Origin: Humulus lupulus
Lineage: Eukaryota > Streptophyta > Magnoliopsida > Rosales > Cannabaceae
DNA: 64,000 bases
Assembly: GCF_963169125.1 (NCBI RefSeq)
Contig: NC_084802.1
Coordinates: 19,747,107 to 19,811,106 of the forward strand
Reading direction: 5' to 3'
The position numbers and the translations under genes were made by a program. The notes under the pieces were generated by a model, which was not told the origin of the DNA, searched no databases, and saw only the letters and a program-made list of their open reading frames with translations. This document shows, in pieces, positions 1 to 9,750 of this stretch. The stretch's first letter is position 1, and each line of letters begins with the position of its first letter.

Positions 1-1688
1 TCTACATTAACAAACCTCTGAGCTTGTCGATTGAACTCGGTTAAGGACCTTAGAGGCTTTCTTTGTATACCTTCCCAGAGAGGACTTCCAGGCATTACTC
101 CAGCTTGGACAACCATTAAATGGCCACTGTCATCGACATCACGAGCTCGAGCGACTTCCAAGATAAACCTTGTGAGATAACTTTTCAGTGTCTCATTTGG
201 CTGCTGTCCGACATTGGTCAAGGCAGATGCCTCGGGCCTAATGTCTACCATGGCCATGAATTGTTTCTTGAAATCTCTTGATAGTTGATCCGAAGAAGCA
301 ATCGAATGTCTTTTATATTTTTCAAACTAGTTCGTCGCTGGTCCTGTGAGAGAGGCTGGGAACAACATGCACCTGAGCTCGTAGCCCACATTACTAGCTC
401 GCATGATTGTGTTGAACGTACTTAAATGGTTGTATGGATCCGAATTTCCATCGAATGGCGGGACATGAGGAATTCTGAATCCTTGAGGAAACATGGTGCT
501 AGAGATATGCGGGGCAAAGGGCTCGAGTTCCTCGTCGAACTCTTCGTTCCGTTCCCGGCTTCGTTCATTTTGTAAGAGCATGAATGCTATTTTCAACTGC
601 TCAATCCTTTCTTGGACTGGATCTATGGCGGGTCTGGCTTAAATCAGCGGGAACTGGTTATCATTGATTACAACTCCAGTTCCATGCCTCGGCGTGGGGT
701 GCTTGCGCCCGTTGAGATTATCTCTCAGATTGTGGTTTAGATGTTCCCGTAAATTTGGGTGATCTCCTCAATTTCCAGTGGTCCTAGGTTCCGGGTTATA
801 TATACTCACAGATCTAGTGTCACCCACGCTTTCGCTGACATGGCTCATTTCATGGTTATTTTGAGATGGGTTTCCTACTAGCCTTTCTGTCTCGATAGTT
901 TGAGATCGAAACACTTGGCTTCTCACAGGATGGGGACCCCTACGTTCCCTAGTAGTTCAATTATACGCATGTCTTTGCCTAGCTCTCCTTTCCCTGTCAT
1001 GGTGGGCCGGTTACGCTTCTCTCCGAATTGGCGAGGGATGCCTTATTGGCGATGGCGGATGCCTTATTGGAGAAGGTGGTTGTCGTCCATTACGGGGCCT
1101 AGTAGACCCTGAATTCGCATGATCAGGCTCTGGCACATTCTGCGTGGCACCAGGATTTCGGGTCCGAGTCTCTTAGGGGGCTCGGTTATTCCCTACTCCA
1201 GCTAGTGCCTCCACAGTTGGGTTGGCAGGACCTTCAGCCCGGTTACCTCTCCGGGGTCTTGGCGGAGTAGGCTGCTCTGCTGATGGCGGAGGTTGCTCTG
1301 CTCTTCGGGTGGCTGCGTTTTTGTGCGGCCGTCCCCAAGGCCTACATGGTGGGACGTGAACGTCCTGCGGAGGCGGATCCTGGGCATCTTCCGGAGGTAG
1401 GGCCTGAGCCGCCTGTGCTTCTACAGCTAGTCTAGCTAGCTCTTCGTTGCGTTTCTTAGCTTCTGCCAACTGCTTACGCAATTGACGATTTTCAAGTTCA
1501 ACAATTGGGACATACCTTATGGGATTGTAGTACATTTCCTCGTCGTCCCTGGGGGCAGGTGGTCCCCGAGAGTCGGATGAACCACTATCAAGTTCAGAAT
1601 TTACCATAGGCTGCATTCCAGGGCGCCGGGGGTACTCAGCTTCATCTAGGATCTCCTCCTAGGGAATATTGGGATCATTTGCAGCCAT
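1..1688 (-). pseudogene. gag of element A, broken and truncated by the window edge
   Basis: The likely start is at 1688, and an in-frame TAG follows after nine codons. The next open stretch (1616-1173) is rich in Pro, Arg and Glu and holds a short coiled-coil-like segment (VELENRQLRKQLAEAKKRNE). A later stretch (596-327) has the retrotransposon gag core, with FDGNSDPYNHLSTFNTIM and the conserved leucine-rich part after it. The reading continues to position 1 with KSYLTRFILE-type gag sequence but passes an in-frame stop near 329. The protein would form the capsid of virus-like particles. The family is clear; function is lost in this copy. Confidence 0.75.
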
Positions 1689-1739
1689 TGCTAATTCAAG
1701 AGGCTTTCTGACTAAACAGATTCATGCACTGTTTAATGT

Positions 1740-1760
1740 CTCTCAATGAAAGCACCAAAA
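1740..1760 (-). other. Primer-binding site of element A
   Basis: On the minus strand, directly after the 5' LTR, the sequence reads TGGTGCTTTCATTGAGA, starting with the TGG that pairs with a tRNA CCA end. The same site occurs in element B at 21431-21451. It is not the initiator-methionine type (TGGTATCAGAG) seen in elements D and F. I cannot tell which tRNA is used. Confidence 0.6.
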
Positions 1761-2588
1761 TGTTGACACTGTTTTTCGTCAACTTAAATAGGAGAGCAAT
1801 TAAACAAGAAGATCTTAGAGGAAATGAACAAAGATGAACACAAGAGTTTTTTTTACGTAGTTCAGCAGTTAAATTTGCCTAGTCCACGAGTCTATGTTAT
1901 TAGAACTTGGGAGTTTTCTGGAAATTTTCAGAGAATAGTTGCCCAGAGTTTTCTCTCCAGAAATCAGAAATCAATCCTTTAAAAATGGAGCTTCCTTCTC
2001 TATTTATAGAGAAGGTTGTAGAATTCATTCCCACATATCTCGAGAAGATATTCTATGAATCAATTAATATATTGCTATTTAATGCATTATTTCCTACATA
2101 CACAGAAACGTCCCATAAAATGTGGGATCAGATAACAGAGTAAATTATATCCTTTAAACATTGGGACTGTACAACAATAAATATGTTCACATATAACTGA
2201 TTAACTTAGAAATGAGATTCATCAAATCTCTGAGACTAATAGTCGATCATGAACTCGCCGAGACTATCAGTCGATCACGAGCTCGTCGCCTAACTTTGCC
2301 TATGCTCGGAACAAGTAACCCCTGACGAAGCCATCTCATTCGAACCTACACTTCCCAAGCATGAATCATTTCGCCCAAAGGTAAGACATGTATCAGGGGA
2401 ATACATGCGTCAAACCATGGTCATATGCAAGCTCAGAGCATCTTCGAGGCTTCACATCCTCGAGCTTTTGAGGTCGTTATTTACTACAAAGAGGTCCGAC
2501 TAAAGGATCATATGACGACCATGCATATTTCGAGCTTACACCTAACGAGCCTAGATTTCGGGATCATGGTCAAAATATGGGTTTAACA
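1761..2588 (-). repeat. 5' LTR of element A
   Basis: In plus orientation it starts TGTTGACACTG and ends GTTTAACA, giving TG...CA ends. It carries a TATA-like box on the minus strand near 1998-2010 (TATTTATAGAG in plus), as expected for an LTR promoter. The right end is less certain than the left because only one LTR copy is visible. Confidence 0.65.
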
Positions 2589-2593
2589 CCACA

Positions 2594-3149
2594 CTTAATG
2601 AATGTTGGAACACCCTGATCACCCAACCTAGTGCCAAATTCCCAATGCGGGCAATACATTATGGAAATTCCTTTGTGCAAATATCATAACTTTATTAGCT
2701 AAGTCAAGTTTCCACCACTTCTTTGTACTATTAGGTAACATTTAGATAGGATTTGATTGAATTAAAAAATATTAGAGAAAAAACAAATATGAATAAATGA
2801 ATTGATCATTTACCAATAACAAATTAAAAGAAAACAAGTTGGATACAAAGTGACAATTTTTTTTCTTATCATGGAAATATATGGAGATGGGGATTGGATA
2901 GGATAAAATTATCTTAAGTTTTTTAATGGGATTAAGTTATCCCAAACTAGGGGGATTATTTAGATTGTTGGATTAATTTTTTAAATACCCTTTTCTAAAT
3001 TCATAACAAAATATAATAATAAAAATTATCCAATTTTATCCAATCTAATCACACCCTCTAAACGTAACCTTAGTGGAGAAAGGCGAATTATCACGTAAAC
3101 TACGCTGTGATAAAATCCTTGTAGCAAGATTTCACAAATAAAAGACATA
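2594..3149. other. Spacer with a MITE, no gene
   Basis: AT-rich sequence between element A and the CACTA element. Apart from the MITE at 2734-3069 I see no coding sequence or RNA gene. Confidence 0.6.
2734..3069. mobile_element. Tourist-like (PIF/Harbinger-type) MITE
   Basis: The ends are imperfect inverted repeats: GGTAACATTTAGATAGG on the left, and GGTTACGTTTAGAGGGT when the right end is read on the minus strand. TTA lies immediately outside both ends (2731-2733 and 3070-3072), the target duplication size and sequence typical of PIF/Harbinger elements. It is 336 bases, very AT-rich inside and has no open frame, so it is a non-autonomous element. Confidence 0.6.
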
Positions 3150-3610
3150 CACTACAAGAAAAAGACTCTACAGCGACGAATTTTGTTGTCGCTGCAAATC
3201 AAGAAGTCGTCGCCAAAACAACGTTGTTGTAGGTCTGTATGTATAACAACCTACAACGACGACAAAACTCAATCGTCACAGTAGTGTTTTACTACAACGA
3301 TGACATGTCGGATGTAGTAGGAAATCCTTTTTTTTAGTTGGACTGGGATATTGCGACGACATGTCGTCGATGTATGTCATTACAAAATTTGAAATTTTTA
3401 ATTTTAAAAACTCTTACAACGACCACATGTTGTCACTGTAGGTCCGTCAACCGCCCCATCTACAACGATGATATGTCGTCACTGGAGAGTGTGTGGATTT
3501 ATATCCCTGCAGCGACGACATGTCATCGCCGTAGTGTCACGAAATCTCAGATTTCGTGTTTAGTGAGCAACCTACGGCAACGACATGTCGTCGCTGTAGG
3601 TATATAATTT
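3150..3610. repeat. CACTA left terminal inverted repeat and subterminal repeats
   Basis: After the 15-base terminus come repeated units built on the palindrome CGACGACATGTCGTCG followed by CTGTAGG or its complement, with degenerate members near 3240, 3300, 3355, 3420, 3470, 3510 and 3585. Subterminal repeats of this kind are the binding sites of the accessory TNPA-type protein in known CACTA elements. The match at the other end is at 23335-24223. Confidence 0.85.
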
Positions 3611-3847
3611 AAAAAAAAAAAACTTAATTAATTATATTGATTAAAATTTATTTAATAAAATATTAAATGCTAATTAAATAAATAAATAAAACCAATTTAT
3701 TTAATTAAATAATAAAACCAATTTATTAATTAAATAATAAAATCATAGTCTCCAAAATGTTAAAAACAAAACATAAGTAGTATTGTTTCCAAAATAAAAA
3801 AAAACAATACAAAATATTAATAAGTTCAAAATAATAATATAATAAAA
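3611..3847. other. AT-rich 3' flank of the CACTA second gene
   Basis: A very AT-rich stretch with short TTAATTAAATAA-type repeats between the subterminal repeats and the stop codon of the second CACTA gene. I see no gene in it. Confidence 0.5.
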
Positions 3848-4812
3848 CTAAATGTCATCAAAATTAATTCCAAATCCATTATCTTCAGGCTGTTGTGGTG
3901 GTTGCTGTTGTGGCGGTTGTGGCTGCTATGGTTGTTGTGGTTTAAAGTTTGCCATTATGGACTGTATCATATTTATGTCCAAGTTGACAGGCTGGAATTG
4001 TGGAGCTTGGATGTTCAAATTTGTTGCTTGCGAAAATTGTTGCATTTGTGGGAAGTTTTTGTTCTAGGTCACATAATGGCTTGACTGAAGTGTTGAACCA
4101 TGGACTGGAAAGCCTCAGGTGGGACCGTTGGAGGGCTGACTGTGGTGGACGAAAATGGTGATGCCTCTGATTATGAAGAGGATCTAGTGGTGCCTAAGGC
4201 AAAGGTATTAGTGCCCTTCAACTTGCATCCAATACCTCGATTGTGGCCACGACGTTGACCAAGTACCTTTGAGATGACTTGTGTCTCATTGACAGTGACA
4301 CTTCCTGCTGAAGATTTAGAATGAGATTGGAATGAGGATTGGGATTGGGATTGGGATTTTGTATGGAATTCTTGCTACAAGGCATCCTGCAGTTTAGAAA
4401 CAAGACAATTAATACATAATACAATTGAATAATATACATATATACAAAACTTAGAAAGTTACTTACATATGCATCCTTAGCATTCGTGTTCACCCATCCA
4501 CGTGTTAGATGATTGTCCATGTCATGGATCGTATCGATAATGTTGGGCAGTTCCTTAGTCTGAAGATTCATCTTTAGAAAACAAAATTTTACAAAATCTC
4601 AGTTAAATATTGAAATTATTATTAAGATAACTTAAAATATTTCACATTATCTATATATTTTCATTTACCTTCTTAAATCGAGCAAAAGCATAAGAAGTCG
4701 ATCCATGGAGACTTTGATACTTCTATTTTGCTCTGTTGGCAACATTTGCCTTTGAGCATGCCATAAGCCATGGAGTGGTGAAAAGGTCAACCAACTTCTG
4801 CCAACTCTCGTT
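3848..4812 (-). pseudogene. CACTA second gene (Ptta/En/Spm plant transposase family), 3' part
   Basis: The part starts at the fusion point with TNP2 (about 4812) and reads WQKLVDLFTTPWLMACSKAN, then NRAK, a stop, and STSYAFARFKK, the usual core of the plant Ptta/En/Spm family. An intron of 97 bases (4668-4572, GTAAATG...AG) leads to NIIDTIHDMDNHLTRGWVNT. A second intron of 80 bases (4466-4387, GTAAGT...CTGCAG) leads to an exon with a stop, a Ser/Gln-rich run and the conserved ISKVLGQRRGHNRGIG. The tail is rich in Gln and Pro and ends at the TAG at 3848-3850; it also has an in-frame stop. The family is thought to bind transposon ends. The N-terminal half is missing because of the deletion. Confidence 0.75.
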
Positions 4813-5926
4813 GTCCATGTCCTTCCCAGGTGATTTCGGATCGGGAATCAATAAGGTCAGCACGAATGAAGAATCTTTCATGCACAACCAAGGAGGCATA
4901 TTGTATGTGCAAAATATTACCGGCAACATGATGTAAGACAGACTAATGTTACCAAATGGATTAAAACCATCTGCAACCAAACTCAATCGAACGTTTATGG
5001 GTTCTTTGGAAAAATCACGATATCTAGAATCCAATTGTTTCCAAGCACCCCCATCAATAGGATGGTGCATCAAACCATCTTCTTTCGATCATCCCGTACT
5101 ATGCCAAGTCATATCATTTGTTGTATGCCTTGAACCATAAAGACGCTTCAGCCTTGGAGTCAAAGGGAAGTACTGCAACACTTAGTGGGCGACTTTTTCC
5201 CCTTTGTGCCTTTGTCAACCCATTGCCTCTCACCACATACAGGACAACTCTGTTTTTGAGAATTCTCATTCCTGAACAAACAACAGTCGTACTTGCAAGC
5301 ATGAATTGATTGATAACCTAACCCTAACTTCCTCATTTTTTTCTTAGACTCATAGAATGAAGTTGGAATCTTATTCTCCTTCGAGAATGCAAATTTCATA
5401 AACTTCAAAAGTTCATCAAAGGAACTATTTGTCCATTTATTCATAACCTTCATGTGCATCATCTTCACCAAGAAGTTCAAGGAAGAAAACCAAGTACAAC
5501 CAGGGTATAACTCAGCTTCGACCTCTTGAAACAGGTCATCAAATTGATTCTCCACACTATTGCCACCACCATCTGAAATTCTTTCATTTGCGCCTTCTTC
5601 GTTGGTGTCTTGATCACCAATAACATCATTGATGATGTCAATCATCTCACCAGTCACTAGAGCCCCGTCGTCCACTACTGGAGGCATATCAACATCACCG
5701 TGGTAGGTCCACTTCATGTATCACTGCAGAAACCCATATCTGTGTATGTGAGTCTCCACCACATCCAGTTTCTAATTTAGCAAATTGACACACTGAACGC
5801 ATGGGCATCTGAATTCTCCTAAAGTATTCACATGATTCTTGCTCATTTGTATAAATGCTTGAAGACCATTCCAAAACTCATCATAATTAAGTCATCTATT
5901 AGTTCTCCAACTCTTGTCAATCGTAA
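4813..5926 (-). pseudogene. CACTA transposase TNP2, N-terminal half only, broken
   Basis: On the minus strand from about 5926 the reading is DKSWRTNR, a stop, then the transposase-associated zinc region (GEFRCPCVQCVN), another stop and the KWTYHGD motif. Then comes an open stretch of 185 codons (5717-5160) with a second zinc motif (CPVCGERQWV). A frame change leads to HHPIDGGAWKQLDSRYRDF and LVADGFNPFGN, hallmark TNP2 sequences, up to PDPKSPGKDMD. The initiator appears to be ATT rather than ATG. Family members are usually 700 residues or more; the rest of the catalytic region is gone and the frame runs straight into the second CACTA gene. No active transposase can come from this copy. Confidence 0.85.
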
Positions 5927-7490
5927 TAATTGATTCAAGTGGAAAATAAATTATCACAATGTGATAATCATAAAAAACTACCTTTATTTGCTAATAATTT
6001 TTTCAAGTAAATTGTGAAATCTGATGAATAAACTATTAAATTTGAAATTCCATTTTTAGTAATTACCAAATTAATTAAACTATGTGAATTAATTAAAGTG
6101 TGGAATAGTAATTAACTATTTAAACAGATTGCAGTTCTGTCGGGACAGAATCCGAACTTGTCACGACAGAAATTGAACTTAATAAAAAGACAGTGCAAAA
6201 CAATAAAGATCACAACGAATTTTTACAAGGTTCAGAAACCCTTTCGGATAACCTACTCCTTGGGGCCACGCCCAGAGAATAAAACCAAATAATAAAGAAT
6301 CACAAGTACAAAATATTGACTTAAACAAAACAAGACTCCCTCTTGAGATTTGCCGCAACTTTGTTGTACTTCTCTTCACTAATCTGATATTGATTGAAGC
6401 GCTTAACCACTTGAACTCCCTTCAATGGCCAGCGAGTGCTTGCATCCTCCCGATGCAAGGCTTGTAAAAATCTTCTCCCGAAGACTATAAAAGTTGTGTT
6501 CAAATTACAATGTATATTCACTCATGAACGTGGTATAAACTCACCACATAAACTAAAATCTCATATTTCTACAAGATCATGTGAATACTATGATCTTGAA
6601 TACAAAGAATGAACTCTCACAAATATTACAATACACTCACAAATTATGCATCTAAGAGTTCACTTTTTCCCATTGCCTTTAGAGCCCTATTTATAGAGTC
6701 ATTTTTCGTGCTCATAAAGGCTAAGAAAGAATCTCCTAATAAAGGCAAGAATGATTGAAGATATTCTTGATTGATGAAGAGTTGCCTATTTTAGAAGATG
6801 ATGATCCGGCAGATACAGTTTTGGTGGGGACAGCTCAAACCTGTGTCGAATCAAAAACATGCTCAAAATAGAAAAGAACAATTAATGACATTAAAGATTC
6901 AGTTTCCTAAATGTCAATTCTTGTGCTGCATGAAAATATACATTCAAATATTCCAGAAATCACTTTGGGTAAGTACTGAATATTTGCAAGATATAACTTC
7001 CATTTATAATAAAATTGAGACAATATAAAGCTAGATAAGGACGCTAATATAATTCGAAATTCACAAAAAGGAAAAGTGAATTTCCGAAAATTACAATAAA
7101 GGGAATCAGAAATTGATCTTTTAATTAAAAGATATTTCTATAAAATATACCAATATTAGGATTTACAAAATTTTATGAATATATATTATTGTTAGTTATG
7201 AATGTATTATAAAGTTTCGTTATATAATTAAATATTTAATTATAATTATTATTATTATGTTATTTAATAATGATCAAATTCTTAATATAATTTTCACATT
7301 TTATTTTAAAAAAATAACAATAAAGTTGTATTATTTTATAATTATTATTTTAATTTAAACTTATTTTTAAGAATAGAGTTAACTTAATTACCTATTTTAT
7401 CAACATATATTATCAAATTTTATGAATATATTATAAAATCAATTAAATAAATAAATAAATATTTAATTATAAATTTATTAAATTACCATT
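5927..7490. other. CACTA 5' region with an LTR-like relic, no intact gene
   Basis: AT-rich sequence between the transposase start and gypsy element B. From about 6130 to 7040 it looks like an old retrotransposon LTR on the minus strand: there is a TATA-like box at 6689-6696 (TATTTATA in plus) and a following region with the GGTTCAGAAACCC wording common just after LTR promoters. I could not find a target duplication or a clear TG...CA pair. Near 6135 there is a short palindrome, CTGTCGGGACAG. Confidence 0.4.
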
Positions 7491-8346
7491 TGTTGACCGC
7501 GTTTTTGGCCAACGACGTGTAGACGTCAAAACGACAAAAAACCTTCAAGAGAAATATACGACACAGACAATTTTTATAGTGGTTCAGCCCCAATGTGTTG
7601 GTAATAGCCTAGTCCACTTAGAGTTATGATTATAGATCTACACTCAAGATCACATGAACTTGAGTCAACTGAGTTTCTTTAGTGCAGATGAAATGAATAC
7701 AATATTTCTCTCCAGATACAAATATTCTCCTAGAAAATTAGAATCGAATCCTTTTTATGATGCCATGAGCCTTGTATTTATAGGCTCAGGATCGTACAAA
7801 TGAAGTCCCCCATAATCGGGATATTTTGTTATTCTCACTATATTTAATTAATAACAATATTCAAAATACAACAATACACTACTTCTTCGGGATAAAATGA
7901 GAGATTCCCGCGCAGGTATGACCGATTCTTGGTGAAACTTTTACTGGGATCTTTTGCGTAGCATGTTCTGTTTAGTCGGTCCACGTCACACCCAGAAGGC
8001 AAACTGAAGGGCCAAAACACTTCACTGGTCGGCCACATCCTCACTGGTCGGCCAAGACAAGTGACTGGTCGGCCAAATACATGTCTGGTCGGCCAAACAC
8101 TCGACTGGTCGGACAAGCACCTAACCGGCCGGACAAGTACATGACTAGTCAGACAAGCGCATGACTGGTCGGTCATGACACTTGACTGGTCGGACAAGCG
8201 CATGACTGGTCGGTCATGACACTTGACTGGTCAGTCAAAAATCTTTACTGGTCCACGGGATCACTCCTAAGCCAGAACACCCAGCCATTCCTTGCCATTT
8301 GTCACTTCTATTGCCACGTCATCGTTTTCAAATTCTGGGGATAACA
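7491..8346 (-). repeat. 3' LTR of element B
   Basis: In plus orientation it starts TGTTGACCGCG and ends GGGGATAACA; 856 bases. A TATA-like box on the minus strand is near 7765-7785 (GTATTTATAGG in plus). From about 8015 to 8235 it holds an array of CTGGTCGGCCAA and CTGGTCGGACAAG units. It has one extra 41-base unit compared with the other LTR. Confidence 0.93.
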
Positions 8347-8391
8347 TTTGCCCCCCAAGTTTATTATATGATATACTCACATAATAAACTT
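8347..8391 (-). promoter_or_regulatory. Polypurine tract and abutting hairpin of element B
   Basis: On the minus strand the sequence just before the 3' LTR is ACTTGGGGGGCAAA, the plus-strand primer for reverse transcription. Directly next to it is a perfect 11-base inverted repeat (AAGTTTATTAT at 8357-8367 and ATAATAAACTT at 8381-8391) with a 13-base loop. The stem runs into the tract. An identical tract, also with a hairpin, is found at 12714-12755. Confidence 0.85.
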
Positions 8392-8576
8392 TTTTCTCCA
8401 CTGCTAACGGCACCATAATAAAAAATCCAACTGTACATCTTCCTGCCTATGCAACAAACCACGACGCCACAGCAGACCACGATCACTGGAATTAACTGCT
8501 CACAATCGTGGGTAGATAACATACCCAAGGGAATTCCAAGAGTCTAAGAATAAGTGGCAACTTTCACTTTTCCCCT

Positions 8577-8585
8577 TTAAATAGA
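8577..8585 (+). promoter_or_regulatory. Candidate TATA box of the antisense gene of element B
   Basis: TTTAAATAG at 8577-8585 on the plus strand is followed by a pyrimidine-rich leader (CATCTCCCTCATC near 8632) and, about 200 bases on, a consensus splice donor. It fits a promoter for the opposite-strand gene that is separate from the LTR promoter. The placement is by inference. Confidence 0.45.
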
Positions 8586-8782
8586 CCCATAAGTTCTCAT
8601 AATCTCATAAGCAAAAAAGGAGCACAAAATTTCCATCTCCCTCATCTTTTTTTCTCTTGGCCGAATACCCCAAAAGTTCTCTTCTTGGCCAAAAGTTCAA
8701 GGATTTCAAGGAAAATCTCCAATTTCTTCAAGCAAATCCAAGGGTTCTTCAAGAAATCAAAACCTCTTCAAGATATATTTGG

Positions 8783-9750
8783 GTAAGTCCTTCTTCATCT
8801 CCACTTATGTTTTTTTTTCTCAAAGCTTAAGAAAAAATATGTGTAGGTCGAAACCCCCATAAGAAATTTTCCCTTGAATTTGTGTATGAATCTTAGATAT
8901 ATAATGTGTATTATGGCTGTTTTGATGTTGTTTAGGCTATCGGTAACTTAATTTTATCTTCAATTTCATGGAAATTTGAAGAAAAATGAATTTTTCAACC
9001 TAAATTGCATATATGTGTCTATGGGTATTTAATGATAGATATGGTCCCTAGAACTTTTGAAACCTTTCAAATCCCCCATTTTGATCTTGTTGTTGTGTAT
9101 TTTGGGTGAGGAAATGTGTTTGTGTCCTATGGGATTAAGGGTTTTTTTTTTCGAAATGGGTTTAAGGAAGATGTTCATGGCCCTTTTTTTGTTTGAATAT
9201 TCGGGCATGCCCCAAAATCAATGGGACACGCCTCTCACTGCTCGGTCTCAAGCACACTTGGTTCAACCTTGTGACCACTGATCGGAACACCTCGGACTGA
9301 CCCCAGCCCCTTGGATGCACCATTAACTGCTCAGACGAAAGGACCCTTGGACACGCGCGCACAGTCTGCTCAGATGCCTCGGCGGGACACAGGTGCACCG
9401 GTCGGATGTCACGCACACGCCTGCTGCACTCCTCGGACAGGCACGGTCTACTTGAATGCCTCGGCGTGACACATGTGCACCGATCGGATGTCACGCACAC
9501 GCCTGCTGCACTCCTCGGACACCCAGGCCATCCGCTCGGACACCCCAAGACATCCGCTCGGACATCACGCACTTTAGGCACCAAATTTATGCTTATCATT
9601 TTTTCCCTCATACATGTTCATTCTAGGGAGTAAAAATATATTTTTACTACCCAATAAAATATTTTCTGAGTAGTAAACAAATATTTTTCCTTTACATTGA
9701 TTGAATTATATTTGTTCGGTCACTCACCTCCCCTTAATTATTTTTTGTAG
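8783..9750 (+). other. Leader intron of the antisense gene, with GC-rich direct repeats
   Basis: It starts GTAAGT at 8783 and ends with a pyrimidine run and TAG at 9750, right before the ATG at 9751. It is 968 bases. Inside, 9230-9570 is much more GC-rich than the surroundings and holds two copies of an 82-base unit (starts about 9376 and 9458) plus shorter CTCGGAC units. I see no coding sequence that continues across it. Confidence 0.55.

Larger units (their letters stand above)
1..2588 (-). mobile_element. Element A: partial Ty3/gypsy LTR retrotransposon, 5' part only
   Basis: Read on the minus strand the order is LTR (2588 to 1761), primer-binding site (1760 to 1740) and gag (1688 down to the window edge). 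This is the 5' end of a gypsy element whose pol and 3' LTR lie left of the window. The primer site and the start of the LTR (TGTTGAC in plus orientation) match element B, so A and B belong to related lineages. The gag contains stop codons, so this copy is not functional. The five bases after the LTR (CCACA) would be one target duplication, but the partner is outside the window. Confidence 0.8.

Noticed and set aside
3852..4084. Plus-strand open stretch rich in Cys, Gly and Trp
   Set aside because: It is the reverse side of the Gln/Pro-rich tail of the CACTA second gene.
6125..6822. CAGAT on both sides of 6130-6817 as target duplication of the LTR-like relic
   Set aside because: The inner end would be GG instead of CA, and a 5-base match over this distance is easily chance.
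7844..8203. Open stretch with repeated DQSS/RPVRCLSDQ wording, also at 21822-22157
   Set aside because: It is the reading of the CTGGTCGG array in the LTRs of B, present in both LTR copies and without a protein family.
8015..8235. CRISPR-like array of short repeats
   Set aside because: Units follow each other without regular spacers, lie in an LTR and the genome is a plant nuclear genome.
9162..9633. Open stretches on both strands in the leader intron of the antisense gene
   Set aside because: They lie in the GC-rich repeated block and change wording with the repeat; no match to a known protein and the acceptor at 9750 gives a better start at 9751.
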